Assembly (NCBI GenBank): GCA_944389925.1
Contig: CALXOD010000051.1
Coordinates: 1 to 64,000, forward strand
Reading direction: 5' to 3'
Length of the DNA stretch: 64,000 bases
Source of the DNA: an uncultured Victivallaceae bacterium
GTDB lineage: Bacteria > Verrucomicrobiota > Lentisphaeria > Victivallales > Victivallaceae
Part shown: positions 54,098-62,915 of the stretch, in pieces
Numbering within the stretch: the stretch's first letter is position 1
Layout of the letters: each line of letters opens with the position of its first letter
Made by a program: the position numbers and the translations under genes
The notes under the pieces: model-generated
What the model saw: the letters and a program-made list of their open reading frames with translations, nothing else
Told to the model about the DNA's origin: nothing
The model's database searches: none

Positions 54098-54979
54098 ATG
54101 TTGCCACCAGAACTCATGAAACAGATCCGGCTTCTGGAAATCCGGACAAATCGCGACGTCGAAGAAATTGTCGGCGGCGCCTATCACAGTGTATTCAAAG
54201 GACGCGGCATTGAATTTGACGAAGTCCGCGAATATACCACCGATGACGACATCCGGGATATCGACTGGAACGTCTCGGCCCGTATGAATACGCCTTACGT
54301 CAAACGTTATATCGAGGAGCGGGAACTTAATGTCATGCTTCTCGTGGATGTTTCCGCCTCCGGAGCTTTCGGCTCCGGCGAGAAAACCAAACGCCGGACT
54401 GCCGCGGAACTCGCCGCCCTGCTCGCCTTCAGCGCAGGCAGCAACGGTGACAAAGTGGGCCTGCTTCTCTTCAGCGACCGGCGGGAACTGCTGCTGCCGC
54501 CGCGCTCGGGACGAACGCATACACTGCGATTGATTCGGGAAATGCTGGCCTTCACGCCGCAGGGGCGGGGGACAGATATCGCATTGGCGCTGAAAGAGGT
54601 CGGAGCTCTGTTGTCCAAACGCAGCGTTATTTTTCTTATCAGCGACTTTCTGGATGCTGGAGAGTATGAAAAAAACCTGAAGGTACTGAACCGTCGCCAT
54701 GATGTCGTTGCCGTACGCCTCCGCGACCTGGCCGAACTACATTGGCCGCTGACCGTGCCGGTCACGGTACAGGACGCCGAAAGCGGTCGACAGGTTAGCA
54801 TTGGCGGCGGCCGTCGCACCGCGGAACGGCTTTGCGCAGCGGCGGAGGCGGAACTGCATGAAAGTTCCGGCATCTGCGAACGCGCCAAAGTGGATCTGAT
54901 CGATATTCGCAGCGGGGAGGATCCATTAAAACCGTTGATTCAATTCTTTAACCGACGACGTCGCCGGTTCCGGGGGTGA
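54098..54979 (+). CDS. DUF58 domain protein
   Basis: 293 aa, no membrane segment. It contains the DUF58 core FDEVREYTTDDDIRDIDWNVSAR and a degenerate von Willebrand A fold with VMLLVDVSASGAFG (the DxSxS-like metal site), IFLISDFLDAG later. DUF58 proteins work with MoxR ATPases; in Bacteroides and Francisella the related Bat operon affects stress tolerance and envelope integrity. AGGAG precedes the ATG. The next gene starts three bases after its stop. Confidence 0.93.
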   Translation: MLPPELMKQIRLLEIRTNRDVEEIVGGAYHSVFKGRGIEFDEVREYTTDDDIRDIDWNVSARMNTPYVKRYIEERELNVMLLVDVSASGAFGSGEKTKRRTAAELAALLAFSAGSNGDKVGLLLFSDRRELLLPPRSGRTHTLRLIREMLAFTPQGRGTDIALALKEVGALLSKRSVIFLISDFLDAGEYEKNLKVLNRRHDVVAVRLRDLAELHWPLTVPVTVQDAESGRQVSIGGGRRTAERLCAAAEAELHESSGICERAKVDLIDIRSGEDPLKPLIQFFNRRRRRFRG

Positions 54980-54982
54980 CCC

Positions 54983-55960
54983 ATGAAAAAATCCGGAAAA
55001 ACACTCGTTTTAATCGCTGCAGCAACTTTTCTGGTGCTGGCTGTGGCAATGATCCTGGCCGGTTACGGCTGGTCCTTCCGGCTACCGCTGCCGCAGATGC
55101 CGGAAAGCGCTCTGATCCTCCCTTCCCGCGAAGTGGAACTGGGCACTCCGGTCACAGTGGAACTGGAACTGCGGTTGCCTCTGCATATGCGCCCGCTGGA
55201 AGCGCGGCTCACTCCCCCCGAACACACGGTACAGAATGGAGCAACAGTAATCCGTCTGGATGCCTATCACTGGAGCAGCGCCAATTGGAAAATCCGTGCG
55301 CGCCTGCAGGCTCTGCGTCCCGGAGAAACCACCGCCGGCACGCTCACCATCACCTTGTCCTCTCCGGAGAAACCGGAAATGTTGACGGTAGCGATTCCAT
55401 CCCTGACTGTCTTGCCGCTCCAGACAAGCCGGGATGATCTGGAACTGGCCGGTATGGTTCCTTCGGACAGTCGTGGATCCGGCAGATGGATACTGGGAAT
55501 CATTGCGGCAGTTGTCGTCATCGCCTTGGCAGGCTTTTTCCTGTGGCGGCGACGGCACCGGAAAACACCACCCCCTCTGCGCCCGCCCTGGATTCGTACC
55601 TCCGAGGCCCTGGAACAACTCCGGACGGAAGTGCAAAATCGCCGCATTAATCTGGAAACAGCATTTGTCCGGCTGACGGACTTGGTGCGGAATTACCTGG
55701 AGGAACGCTATCTTCTGCCGGCCTCCGTCCGGACTACCGATGAATTTCTGGAAGAGTTGAAATCCCCGGATTCACCGCTTCCGACCGAAGACAAACCGTT
55801 TCTCGGCGAATTTCTGGAAGCGGCCGATCTGGTAAAATTCGCCCGGATGCCGCCGGACGAGACACAGCTGTTCCGGGCCGTCGACGGCGCAGAAAAATTT
55901 GTAAAACATACCACGCCGTCGCCGCTGGAGCAGCAGGGAAAGGAGGTGTCCCATGTTTGA
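54983..55960 (+). CDS. BatD-like membrane protein
   Basis: 325 aa. An N-terminal hydrophobic segment (TLVLIAAATFLVLAVAMILAGYG) leads to a periplasmic beta-sandwich-like region (ELGTPVTVELELRLPLHMRP, TAGTLTITLSSPE), then a second membrane segment (WILGIIAAVVVIALAGFFLW) and a cytoplasmic helical tail (LVRNYLEERYLLPASVRTTDEFLEEL) as in BatD/DUF4381-type proteins. It sits between DUF58 and the VWA gene; its end overlaps the next start by eight bases. Confidence 0.75.
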   Translation: MKKSGKTLVLIAAATFLVLAVAMILAGYGWSFRLPLPQMPESALILPSREVELGTPVTVELELRLPLHMRPLEARLTPPEHTVQNGATVIRLDAYHWSSANWKIRARLQALRPGETTAGTLTITLSSPEKPEMLTVAIPSLTVLPLQTSRDDLELAGMVPSDSRGSGRWILGIIAAVVVIALAGFFLWRRRHRKTPPPLRPPWIRTSEALEQLRTEVQNRRINLETAFVRLTDLVRNYLEERYLLPASVRTTDEFLEELKSPDSPLPTEDKPFLGEFLEAADLVKFARMPPDETQLFRAVDGAEKFVKHTTPSPLEQQGKEVSHV

Positions 55961-56975
55961 ACTGGCCTATCCATGGGCGCTGGCGCTCTTCGCTATGCTG
56001 CTGCCGCTGATCTGGTATTATGCCCGTTTTCGGAAATATCCGTCGATCACCGTGCCGTCAGCCACACCGTTTGCCACGGTCGGTCGCCGGCGGATCAGTT
56101 TGCCGAACTGGTGCTATTTTGCTGCTGCCGCTGTTCTGGTGGTGGCCCTGGCTCGTCCCCGTTTCGGAGACGAAAAGGTGGTCATTCGTTCCCAGGGGAT
56201 CGATATGATTCTGGCTCTTGACCTGTCCGGCAGCATGGCCACCATCGATGTGCCCCCCGACGTGCGTGATACCCGAACCCTGCAGGAGGGCCTGACAAAC
56301 GGCCGGATCAAAAATCGACTGGAAGTTGCCAAGGAAGAATTGCGCAAATTCGTTCAGGGGCGCCCGAATGACCGCATTGGTCTTATCGGTTTTGCCCCCA
56401 TGGCCTACAGCATTGTCCCGCCGACCCTGGACCACGGTTGGCTCATCGGCCAGCTGGATCGGCTTCAACCGGGGTTGATCGGCGATCAAACAGGACTGGC
56501 CGCGCCGCTGGCTTCCGGCATTCATCGCCTGAAGAATTCAGCTGCGCCACGCCGCGTCCTGGTGCTCTTCACCGACGGCAGAAACAATGTCGACAACCGC
56601 CTCACTCCGCAACAGGCGGCGGAACTGGGGAAAGAGTCCGGCGTTACCATTCATACCGTCGGGATCGGCAGCGACAACGCCTACATCCCGGTGGACACCT
56701 TTGTGGGCAGACGCTTTCAACCCGTCGCCGATGAATTCGATGAAGAGATGTTGCGCACCATCGCAGGAAATTCCGGTGGCCAGTATTTTCACGCCAATGA
56801 CGCGGATGGCATGAAACGGGTTATGGATGAAATCAATCAGTTGGAAACCACCAGCTTTGAGCAACCCAAATTCATTGAATACCGGGAAATCGCCCCCGAT
56901 CTCGCCCTGCTGGCCGTCGCCTTGCTCGCCTGCGGCTTTCTGGCGGAATCCACCTGGAAGTTGCAGCTGCCCTGA
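55953..56975 (+). CDS. batA: VWA-domain membrane protein (BatA-like)
   Basis: 340 aa. Two N-terminal membrane segments (ALALFAMLLPLIWYYA; NWCYFAAAAVLVVALARP) enclose a short cytoplasmic loop; a periplasmic or cytoplasmic von Willebrand A domain follows with a complete metal site: LALDLSGSMATID, GDQTGLAAPLASG and LFTDGRNNVDN. A C-terminal membrane segment (PDLALLAVALLACGFLAEST) completes the BatA layout. It is the last coupled gene of the MoxR operon. GGAGG precedes the ATG. A hairpin (56985-56993/57001-57009) without U-run follows the stop. Confidence 0.9.
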   Translation: MFELAYPWALALFAMLLPLIWYYARFRKYPSITVPSATPFATVGRRRISLPNWCYFAAAAVLVVALARPRFGDEKVVIRSQGIDMILALDLSGSMATIDVPPDVRDTRTLQEGLTNGRIKNRLEVAKEELRKFVQGRPNDRIGLIGFAPMAYSIVPPTLDHGWLIGQLDRLQPGLIGDQTGLAAPLASGIHRLKNSAAPRRVLVLFTDGRNNVDNRLTPQQAAELGKESGVTIHTVGIGSDNAYIPVDTFVGRRFQPVADEFDEEMLRTIAGNSGGQYFHANDADGMKRVMDEINQLETTSFEQPKFIEYREIAPDLALLAVALLACGFLAESTWKLQLP

Positions 56976-57069
56976 AGATGCTCCGGCGACACCAGTCACC
57001 GGTGTCGCCGCCGGGATTTCCCGGTGGGGGGATTGAAAACCGACGGCGGCACGTGTATGTTATGAAATT

Positions 57070-58644
57070 ATGAATTACTACTGGATCATTGTGCTTGCCG
57101 TCACAACGGCCGTTTTCGGGACGCTGTTGCTGCATCGTTTCCACCGGAGTCCCGAAACGGAGGCCACGGCACAGCGTCTGGTCGCAGCCATGACCATCGT
57201 CACAGCGCTGATTTACGGGGTGCTCGGCTTTTTCAAGCTGGAAGCGCTGCAAATGGGGCTCTGGGACTTCGGTATTTATGACTCCATGCTGCACCTGGCC
57301 GCGACGGGTCAGGGATGGATGCAGGATTTCCGCGGCGGAGCTTTCGACCATTTTTCGCCACTGGTGATGCTGCTGGTACCGCTATACTGGATCGTGGATG
57401 CTCCCGGGTGGCTGGTGATGGTGCAGGTGGCGGCACTGACGGGGGCGGCACCGCTGCTGTACGCGCTGTCCCGTCGCTATTTTTCACGGCCGGGACCGCC
57501 ATTGATTTTGACGGCGATGTATCTGTTGAATCCGTATTTTTCCCGGATGGCGCTGTTTGACTTTCACATTGAATGTCTGTTTCCGTTATTTTTCTTCGGT
57601 GCGTTTCTGGCCCGGGCACACGGCAGAAGATGGGCCTTTCTGCTGTTGCTGGCGGCGATGCCGCTGATCAAGGAGGATTTCGTAATTCCGCTCGGAGCGG
57701 TCGGGCTCTACTGTCTTTCTCGGCAGGGGCAGAAAAAGGACGGGGTATTCCTGCTTGCCGCCGCAGGCTGCTGGACGCTCTTCATCCTGAAAGTCTATTT
57801 TCCCTGGATCATGCACAGCGCCTATTGGCATTACGGTCGCTATGAAGTCAGTCCCGATAATCTCGCCGCCATGGTCAGACGCCTGTTTTCTGCCCATGTC
57901 CCCGGGGTACTGCTGAGCGTACTGTTGCCATTCGCCCTGCTCCCGGCGGCCAACTGGCGGGGATTTTTTCTGCTCTTTGCTCCGGTTCTCGGCATCCAGC
58001 TGATTTCGGGGGCGCCGCACCAGAATCTGCTGGTCAGTCATTATGCGTCGGCGCTGATCGGCGTAACGCCGGTGGCGGCTCTGATCGGAGTGCGGACCTT
58101 GCGTGCCGCCGTCCGAAGAAGGAAATGCCGGCTTCAGGTGACGTCCGGAACCGCGTGGCTTTTCGCCTTGCTGCTGGCATTGAGCATCCACATTCTGTGC
58201 TGTGACCTGCCGATGACGCGCTATTACTCCTACGTTCCGGGCTGGAATCGCAATCTGCACCCGGGATTTCTCTCGCTGCCGTTGCGCGGCGACTGGTACA
58301 TGGCCATGCTCGCCGCCGATGCCCAGGCGGCGGAAACCCGGGAAATTCTCCTGAAGATGATTCCGAAACACCTGAGTGTCACGGCTCAGAATGAACCGGG
58401 GCCGTTGTTTATCCGCCACCGCCGTGTCTACTCAATTCCGGGACCGCCGGAAGGAAGCGACATATATGTTTTCGACCATGACAATTACACCGGATTCACA
58501 CCGGTCGCGGACTTGAATGCCTGCCTGATGAATGTCCTTAAAAATCCTGAATATCGACTGGTTTTCCGGCATAACGGCCTGATGGTCCTTGCCCGGAACT
58601 CCGTCATTGCTGAATTGAATCTGCCTTCCGTACAAAGGAACTGA
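57070..58644 (+). CDS. DUF2079-family integral membrane protein
   Basis: 524 aa, about 10-12 membrane segments. It shows the DUF2079 hallmarks GLWDFGIYDSMLHLAATGQGW, GAFDHFSPLVMLLVPLYW and ALFDFHIECLFPLFFF, which match the acid-containing first loop of GT-C glycosyltransferases. The soluble C-terminal part begins near residue 400. Function not established; a lipid-linked sugar transfer outside the membrane is plausible. There is no clear Shine-Dalgarno before the ATG. It sits between the Bat operon and rlmI on the same strand. Confidence 0.82.
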   Translation: MNYYWIIVLAVTTAVFGTLLLHRFHRSPETEATAQRLVAAMTIVTALIYGVLGFFKLEALQMGLWDFGIYDSMLHLAATGQGWMQDFRGGAFDHFSPLVMLLVPLYWIVDAPGWLVMVQVAALTGAAPLLYALSRRYFSRPGPPLILTAMYLLNPYFSRMALFDFHIECLFPLFFFGAFLARAHGRRWAFLLLLAAMPLIKEDFVIPLGAVGLYCLSRQGQKKDGVFLLAAAGCWTLFILKVYFPWIMHSAYWHYGRYEVSPDNLAAMVRRLFSAHVPGVLLSVLLPFALLPAANWRGFFLLFAPVLGIQLISGAPHQNLLVSHYASALIGVTPVAALIGVRTLRAAVRRRKCRLQVTSGTAWLFALLLALSIHILCCDLPMTRYYSYVPGWNRNLHPGFLSLPLRGDWYMAMLAADAQAAETREILLKMIPKHLSVTAQNEPGPLFIRHRRVYSIPGPPEGSDIYVFDHDNYTGFTPVADLNACLMNVLKNPEYRLVFRHNGLMVLARNSVIAELNLPSVQRN

Positions 58645-58649
58645 ACGCC

Positions 58650-59840
58650 ATGAATGCCCCCTGTCTTCATCTGCTGCCGGGGCGTGAAAAATCCCTGCTG
58701 CGCCATCATCCCTGGATCTTTTCCGGAGCCGTTCAAACCGTCAGCGGCGATCCCGCCCCCGGCGATACCGTCGAGGTCCGGGATGCCCATCACCGACTGC
58801 TGGCGCATGCTGCGTTTTCTCCGGCCTCGCAAATCGTCGGCCGAGTCTGGTCTTTCGATCCGGAAGTCATTATCGACCGTGCTTTCTTTGCCGACCGTAT
58901 TGCCGCCGCACTGCGGTTACGACGCGCTGTCGGGCTGGACGTGCCGGAAGGCGGCTGCCGCCTCATTGCGTCCGAAGCGGATGGTTTGCCCGGATTGATC
59001 GCCGACCGTTACGGTGAATTCGTCGTGTGCCAGATTCTCAGTGCCGGAGCGGAACGGCATCGGCAACTGCTCGCGGAACTGCTGCAGGAAGCCACCAGCT
59101 GCCGGGGAGTTTACGAACGGTCCGATGTCTCCATCCGTGCCCGGGAGCAACTGCCGGAACGTACCGGGGTGCTGCTCGGCGAAACTCCGCCAGACACCAT
59201 CGAAATTCGGGAAAACGGCCTCCGGCTGCTGGTCGACGTCCACCACGGACATAAGACCGGCTTTTATCTCGACCAGCGCGCCAATCGTATGGCAATCGGT
59301 CAGGTGGCGGCGGGAAAAAATGTATTGAACTGCTTTGCCTACACCGGCGCATTCGCTGCCGCGGCACTGGCGGGCGGAGCGCGCCATGTCATCAATGTGG
59401 ACTCTTCCGGCCCGGCTCTGGCATTGGCAGCGGAAAACTGCCGGCTCAATGGATTTGGTCCGGACCGCTGTGAAAATCGTCGTCAGGATGTCTTCGAAGC
59501 ACTCCGGGAATACCGGGATAAGCAGCAGCGCTTTGACCTGGTCATTCTGGATCCGCCTAAATTCGTGGACAGCAAGGCAGCCCTGCCCCGGGGATGCCGG
59601 GCGTATCAGGATATCGCCCGGCTGGGCTTCCAGCTGCTGAATCCCGGTGGAATACTGGCGTCATTCTCCTGCTCCGGTCTGATGACACCGGAGCTTTTCC
59701 AGAAAATCACCGCCGATGCCGCGCTGGAAGCCGGCGTAAGCGGCCGTATCGTCCGACGCCTGGAACAGGCCGCCGACCATCCGACCGCATTGGCCATCCC
59801 GGAATCCTTCTATTTGAAAGGGCTGCTGGTCCGCATCTGA
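58650..59840 (+). CDS. rlmI: 23S rRNA (cytosine-5)-methyltransferase RlmI-like
   Basis: 396 aa. An N-terminal PUA domain (LLPGREKSLLRHHPWIFSGAV) is followed by the EEHEE insert and a class I methyltransferase: LNCFAYTGAFAAAALAGGA (SAM motif), VINVDSSGPALALA and DLVILDPPKFV (motif IV). E. coli RlmI methylates C1962 of 23S rRNA; other members of this family modify other positions, so the exact site is uncertain. It starts five bases after the DUF2079 stop. Confidence 0.9.
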   Translation: MNAPCLHLLPGREKSLLRHHPWIFSGAVQTVSGDPAPGDTVEVRDAHHRLLAHAAFSPASQIVGRVWSFDPEVIIDRAFFADRIAAALRLRRAVGLDVPEGGCRLIASEADGLPGLIADRYGEFVVCQILSAGAERHRQLLAELLQEATSCRGVYERSDVSIRAREQLPERTGVLLGETPPDTIEIRENGLRLLVDVHHGHKTGFYLDQRANRMAIGQVAAGKNVLNCFAYTGAFAAAALAGGARHVINVDSSGPALALAAENCRLNGFGPDRCENRRQDVFEALREYRDKQQRFDLVILDPPKFVDSKAALPRGCRAYQDIARLGFQLLNPGGILASFSCSGLMTPELFQKITADAALEAGVSGRIVRRLEQAADHPTALAIPESFYLKGLLVRI

Positions 59841-59853
59841 AAAAGAACCTGTC

Positions 59854-59875
59854 GCGTTTTCCCGGAAAACGCTTT
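59854..59875. terminator. Hairpin between rlmI and the convergent redox-protein gene
   Basis: Perfect stem GCGTTTTC (59854-59861) / GAAAACGC (59865-59872) followed by TTT; a run of A precedes it by a few bases. A weak shared terminator for the convergent genes. Confidence 0.5.
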
Positions 59876-60203
59876 AACGGCTTTGTACTTCCCCCAGCAA
59901 CCGGGCCGCAGCCGCGACACAGACCGCACAGGGAATGCCGCTCTGTTTCAGCTCCCGGCAGATTTCCGTACCGAATTCTGCCAGAAAAGCCTGACGGATT
60001 GCCTCTCGCTCCGATTCAGATGCAATCAGGCAGGCCGCATGAAGAGCGCCGCAACGCCCTTCGGGAGCGCGCCCACCGCCGCCGGCCCGCAAATTCTCCA
60101 CAAGATCATCGCGTCCGGCGGCGGCGGCGATGGTTTGAGCACAGTTGTGCGTTTTAGGAACGCGCCCGAAAATCTCTGTCGCCCGTTGCTCAATGTCGTT
60201 CAT
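59874..60203 (-). CDS. C_GCAxxG_C_C family redox protein
   Basis: 109 aa with six cysteines: Cys21 (NCAQ), Cys51 and Cys58 (RCGALHAAC), Cys82 (ICREL), Cys92 and Cys95 (PCAVCV). This spacing, with the FG motif before Cys82, is that of the C_GCAxxG_C_C family of putative redox-active or metal-binding proteins. It is a single small domain with no signal peptide. It lies four bases after the PLP decarboxylase on the same strand, so the two are probably co-expressed; it might keep a thiol or metal partner in the right state. Confidence 0.8.
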   Translation of the reverse strand: MNDIEQRATEIFGRVPKTHNCAQTIAAAAGRDDLVENLRAGGGGRAPEGRCGALHAACLIASESEREAIRQAFLAEFGTEICRELKQSGIPCAVCVAAAARLLGEVQSR

Positions 60204-60207
60204 CTTG

Positions 60208-61413
60208 TCACCCTTCCGCGATATCCGCCGCCAGCTGCCGAATCAAATCCGGCTGGAAATACTGCATGACCACCACATGAGCCAGTTTCCCGTAATAAGC
60301 ATCTTCGCTGCACGCCATACAGTAACGATGTACCACCTCCTCCCGGGGACGCGGGAAAATGACTGTATTTGACCAGCGGTTGACCAGCGGATGCACACCG
60401 CGCGCATCCAGTTCCCGCCGCAGCAAAGCGGTCATGGCCAACACATGTTCCGCCTGTTTCCGGAACCCCTCGCGTCCGGTGGCCGCAATCCGCCAATACA
60501 GTTTCAGCGGATCGAAGCCACTGCGGGAACAGCTGATCGTCGGAATCACTCCGTTCAGATACGGCACCGGAATCGACTGCAGATCGTCCAGAATCTCCTT
60601 CCGACAGATGAAAACTCCCGCCGGTTCGTTCAACGCCAGAAATTTATGTCCGGATACCGCCAGCGAATCGAAATGCATCGCCGCAGCATCCACCACCTCC
60701 CGCGCTTCCGGATCGTCCAGATACGGCAGATAGCCCCCGAACAACGCTACGTCCAGATGCCGGTAGACCGCCACCGGCCGAACCTCCCGTAATACCGCAT
60801 CGATCGCCTTCTGGTCATCAATCGCACCTTTGAAAGTCCCGCCGATGGCAATCGCCACCAGCGCCGGGCGCGACGGATCCAGACGGCGACGCAGATCTTC
60901 GGTATCCATCGTTCCGTCGGCGTGGGCCCGGATTACACGTGTCTCAAGATTCTGAATGTCGCCCAGTTTCCTGACGGAATAGTGCGCCTCCTCAGACACA
61001 TACAGAATCGGCGGCAGCGGTGAACGCGCCGCCAGCGCCTTGCGTCCGAAATAAACCCCGTGCATATTCCCATCGGTGCCGCCATTGGTCACCACCCCCC
61101 AGTGCCCGCCGCGAAAACCGAATCCGTCCGCCAGAAAATCAATCGCCTTTCGCTCAAACTCATCCGTATTGAGCATATCCCATTCTGTCTTGTAGGGGTC
61201 GCCGACATTGATCAGCGTCACATCCTGCAAGCCGGTTTCCAGCAGCCACTCGTAAAATCCCTTCAGGCAGACGTCCTGGTCAAAGGGATACCCCATTTGC
61301 AGAAAACGACGCGTCACAAGTTCCCGGGCACAGGCGTTCAGCCGCGCCATCTCCGGCGCCCCGGGACGCGCGTGACGTCCGCTCCGCTCTGTTTCTTCCA
61401 GATATTCTTCCAT
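60208..61413 (-). CDS. Group II PLP-dependent amino-acid decarboxylase (histidine decarboxylase-like)
   Basis: 401 aa. The pyridoxal-phosphate Lys257 is in VSGHKFLALNEPAG, and the cofactor Asp lies in HLDVALFGGYLP. VTNGGTDGNMHGVYFGRKAL and YVSEEAHYSVRKLGDIQN are close to the PLP-type histidine decarboxylases of enterobacteria. It could instead act on another amino acid such as serine or aromatic residues. No amine/amino-acid antiporter is adjacent. The C_GCAxxG protein follows four bases downstream. The ATG is preceded by AAAATGGAAG only, a weak site. Confidence 0.85.
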   Translation of the reverse strand: MEEYLEETERSGRHARPGAPEMARLNACARELVTRRFLQMGYPFDQDVCLKGFYEWLLETGLQDVTLINVGDPYKTEWDMLNTDEFERKAIDFLADGFGFRGGHWGVVTNGGTDGNMHGVYFGRKALAARSPLPPILYVSEEAHYSVRKLGDIQNLETRVIRAHADGTMDTEDLRRRLDPSRPALVAIAIGGTFKGAIDDQKAIDAVLREVRPVAVYRHLDVALFGGYLPYLDDPEAREVVDAAAMHFDSLAVSGHKFLALNEPAGVFICRKEILDDLQSIPVPYLNGVIPTISCSRSGFDPLKLYWRIAATGREGFRKQAEHVLAMTALLRRELDARGVHPLVNRWSNTVIFPRPREEVVHRYCMACSEDAYYGKLAHVVVMQYFQPDLIRQLAADIAEG

Positions 61414-61501
61414 TTTGAGTCAATATCACTGAATCTACCTATTCCAACCACAACCATCCGGGAGGTATTCACTGCCCGGCTGGCGGTCTCTTCTGCGTAC
61501 T

Positions 61502-62806
61502 TCATCCCCGGCAATTGGGCAGAAATGCTCCCATTTTTTTCAGGCGCCGCTGGAGATCACCGATGGGAATGCCCCGAACATCTCCTTCCTGCCCCACCGC
61601 CATTGCCGCAGCCATGCCGGCCGCCTGTCCCGTGATGTAGCATCCCGGCATCACTCGAATCGACGCCTGCACATAACGATCGCAGCTCACACACCGTCCC
61701 GCCACCAGCAAATTCCGGCAGTCCGCCGCGATCAGACTCCGGTAGGGGATGCCGTAGCTCTCGCCGCGATCATAATGCATTCCGAAATTCAAGCGCTTGA
61801 ATTCCTCCTGATCCGCCGCCGAGGTGGATGCGGGGTGAATATCGATGCCGTAACAATAGCGTCCGATTTCATCATCAAAGACCCGCCGCGCCTTGTAATC
61901 CTCCAGATTGAGCACGTAATCCCCGACCACCCGCCGCGATTCCCGAATCCCCGGCAAAGCAGCCGTGAAAGTCAGCTCCACCTGTTCGTAACCGGTGATG
62001 TATTCCCGGTAATAGCGCTGAAATTCCACCATCTGACGCCGCCCTTCCACCAGACCGGCAGTCACCGATTTCTCATCCAGCGGATCCAGCCCGAAGAGGT
62101 GCCCCATATTTCCTCCTCCGAGGTGAGTCCCCGTCGGAGTAATGCCGGTGTGATGCGGATCGTTATGGCGGAAAATACCGTCCGCAAACGCCTTGAAAAG
62201 AATCTCCCGCGGCTTGTCCCCGGACGCCCGGAACCGCTCCCAGTCGATCCCGCCCCAGCCGGAACAAAGCGTCGATGGCATCACCACGCCGTTTTCATCG
62301 CCCTTTTCCGTCCGGTTTCCGGCATAAGCCGCCAGATCGCCGTCTCCCGTACCGTCCACAAACACCCGCGCACCGATGGCAAACAATCCGCTCTTGGCGT
62401 GAAATACCGCCGCCGTAACCCTGCCGTCCTCCGTCTCCGCCGCAATGAGTTCGGTCATCAGAGAAAAATCCACCCCCGCACGCTCCAGCAGATCATCGTA
62501 AATCCGCTTCAGCCGTTCACCGTTGATGAAATCGGGATTGTTGTTTATTACGCCTTCGGCAGCATGTCGATCACGCACTTCACGGCCGAAACCGTCCGCA
62601 CAGAAGTCCACGCCGTTTCCGAACGTCATATACATCGGCACCCCGCCGGCTGTGCCCAGTCCCCCCAGGCAGCTGTGCGCTTCCGCCAGAAACACCCTTG
62701 CCCCCTGTCGCGCGGCAACGACCGCCGCCGCCACGCCGGCCGGACCGCCGCCGACGACGCAGACATCGTAAGTGTCGCGAATAGTGATTTCCCGTTGAAA
62801 CAACAT
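61502..62806 (-). CDS. FAD-dependent oxidoreductase (PF12831-like)
   Basis: 434 aa. The N-terminal dinucleotide fold reads YDVCVVGGGPAGVAAAVVAARQGARV (FAD binding), followed by LGGLGTAGG and FVDGTGDGDLAAYAG. The C-terminal NLLVAGRCVSCDRYVQASIRVMPGCYITGQAAGMAAAMAV closes the FAD site. Proteins of this type are numerous in Lentisphaerota and Verrucomicrobia genomes, usually in polysaccharide loci, and their substrates are mostly unknown. AAAGGAGAG precedes the ATG. A promoter lies at 62850-62879, so it is a separate unit from the gene upstream. Confidence 0.88.
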   Translation of the reverse strand: MLFQREITIRDTYDVCVVGGGPAGVAAAVVAARQGARVFLAEAHSCLGGLGTAGGVPMYMTFGNGVDFCADGFGREVRDRHAAEGVINNNPDFINGERLKRIYDDLLERAGVDFSLMTELIAAETEDGRVTAAVFHAKSGLFAIGARVFVDGTGDGDLAAYAGNRTEKGDENGVVMPSTLCSGWGGIDWERFRASGDKPREILFKAFADGIFRHNDPHHTGITPTGTHLGGGNMGHLFGLDPLDEKSVTAGLVEGRRQMVEFQRYYREYITGYEQVELTFTAALPGIRESRRVVGDYVLNLEDYKARRVFDDEIGRYCYGIDIHPASTSAADQEEFKRLNFGMHYDRGESYGIPYRSLIAADCRNLLVAGRCVSCDRYVQASIRVMPGCYITGQAAGMAAAMAVGQEGDVRGIPIGDLQRRLKKMGAFLPNCRG

Positions 62807-62849
62807 GATGCGACTCTCCTTTTTTTAGCTGTTTTTGCATCGTTTCTTT

Positions 62850-62879
62850 ATAATATACGCTCGCAAGCCAAAGGAGCAA
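62850..62879 (-). promoter_or_regulatory. Sigma-70-like promoter of the FAD oxidoreductase gene
   Basis: Minus strand TTGCTC (62879-62874), 18-base spacer, TATTAT (62855-62850), about 44 bases before the ATG at 62806. Confidence 0.5.
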
Positions 62880-62915
62880 CCACCGGGTTTCACGGGAACT
62901 CTACTTTTTTGCGAA

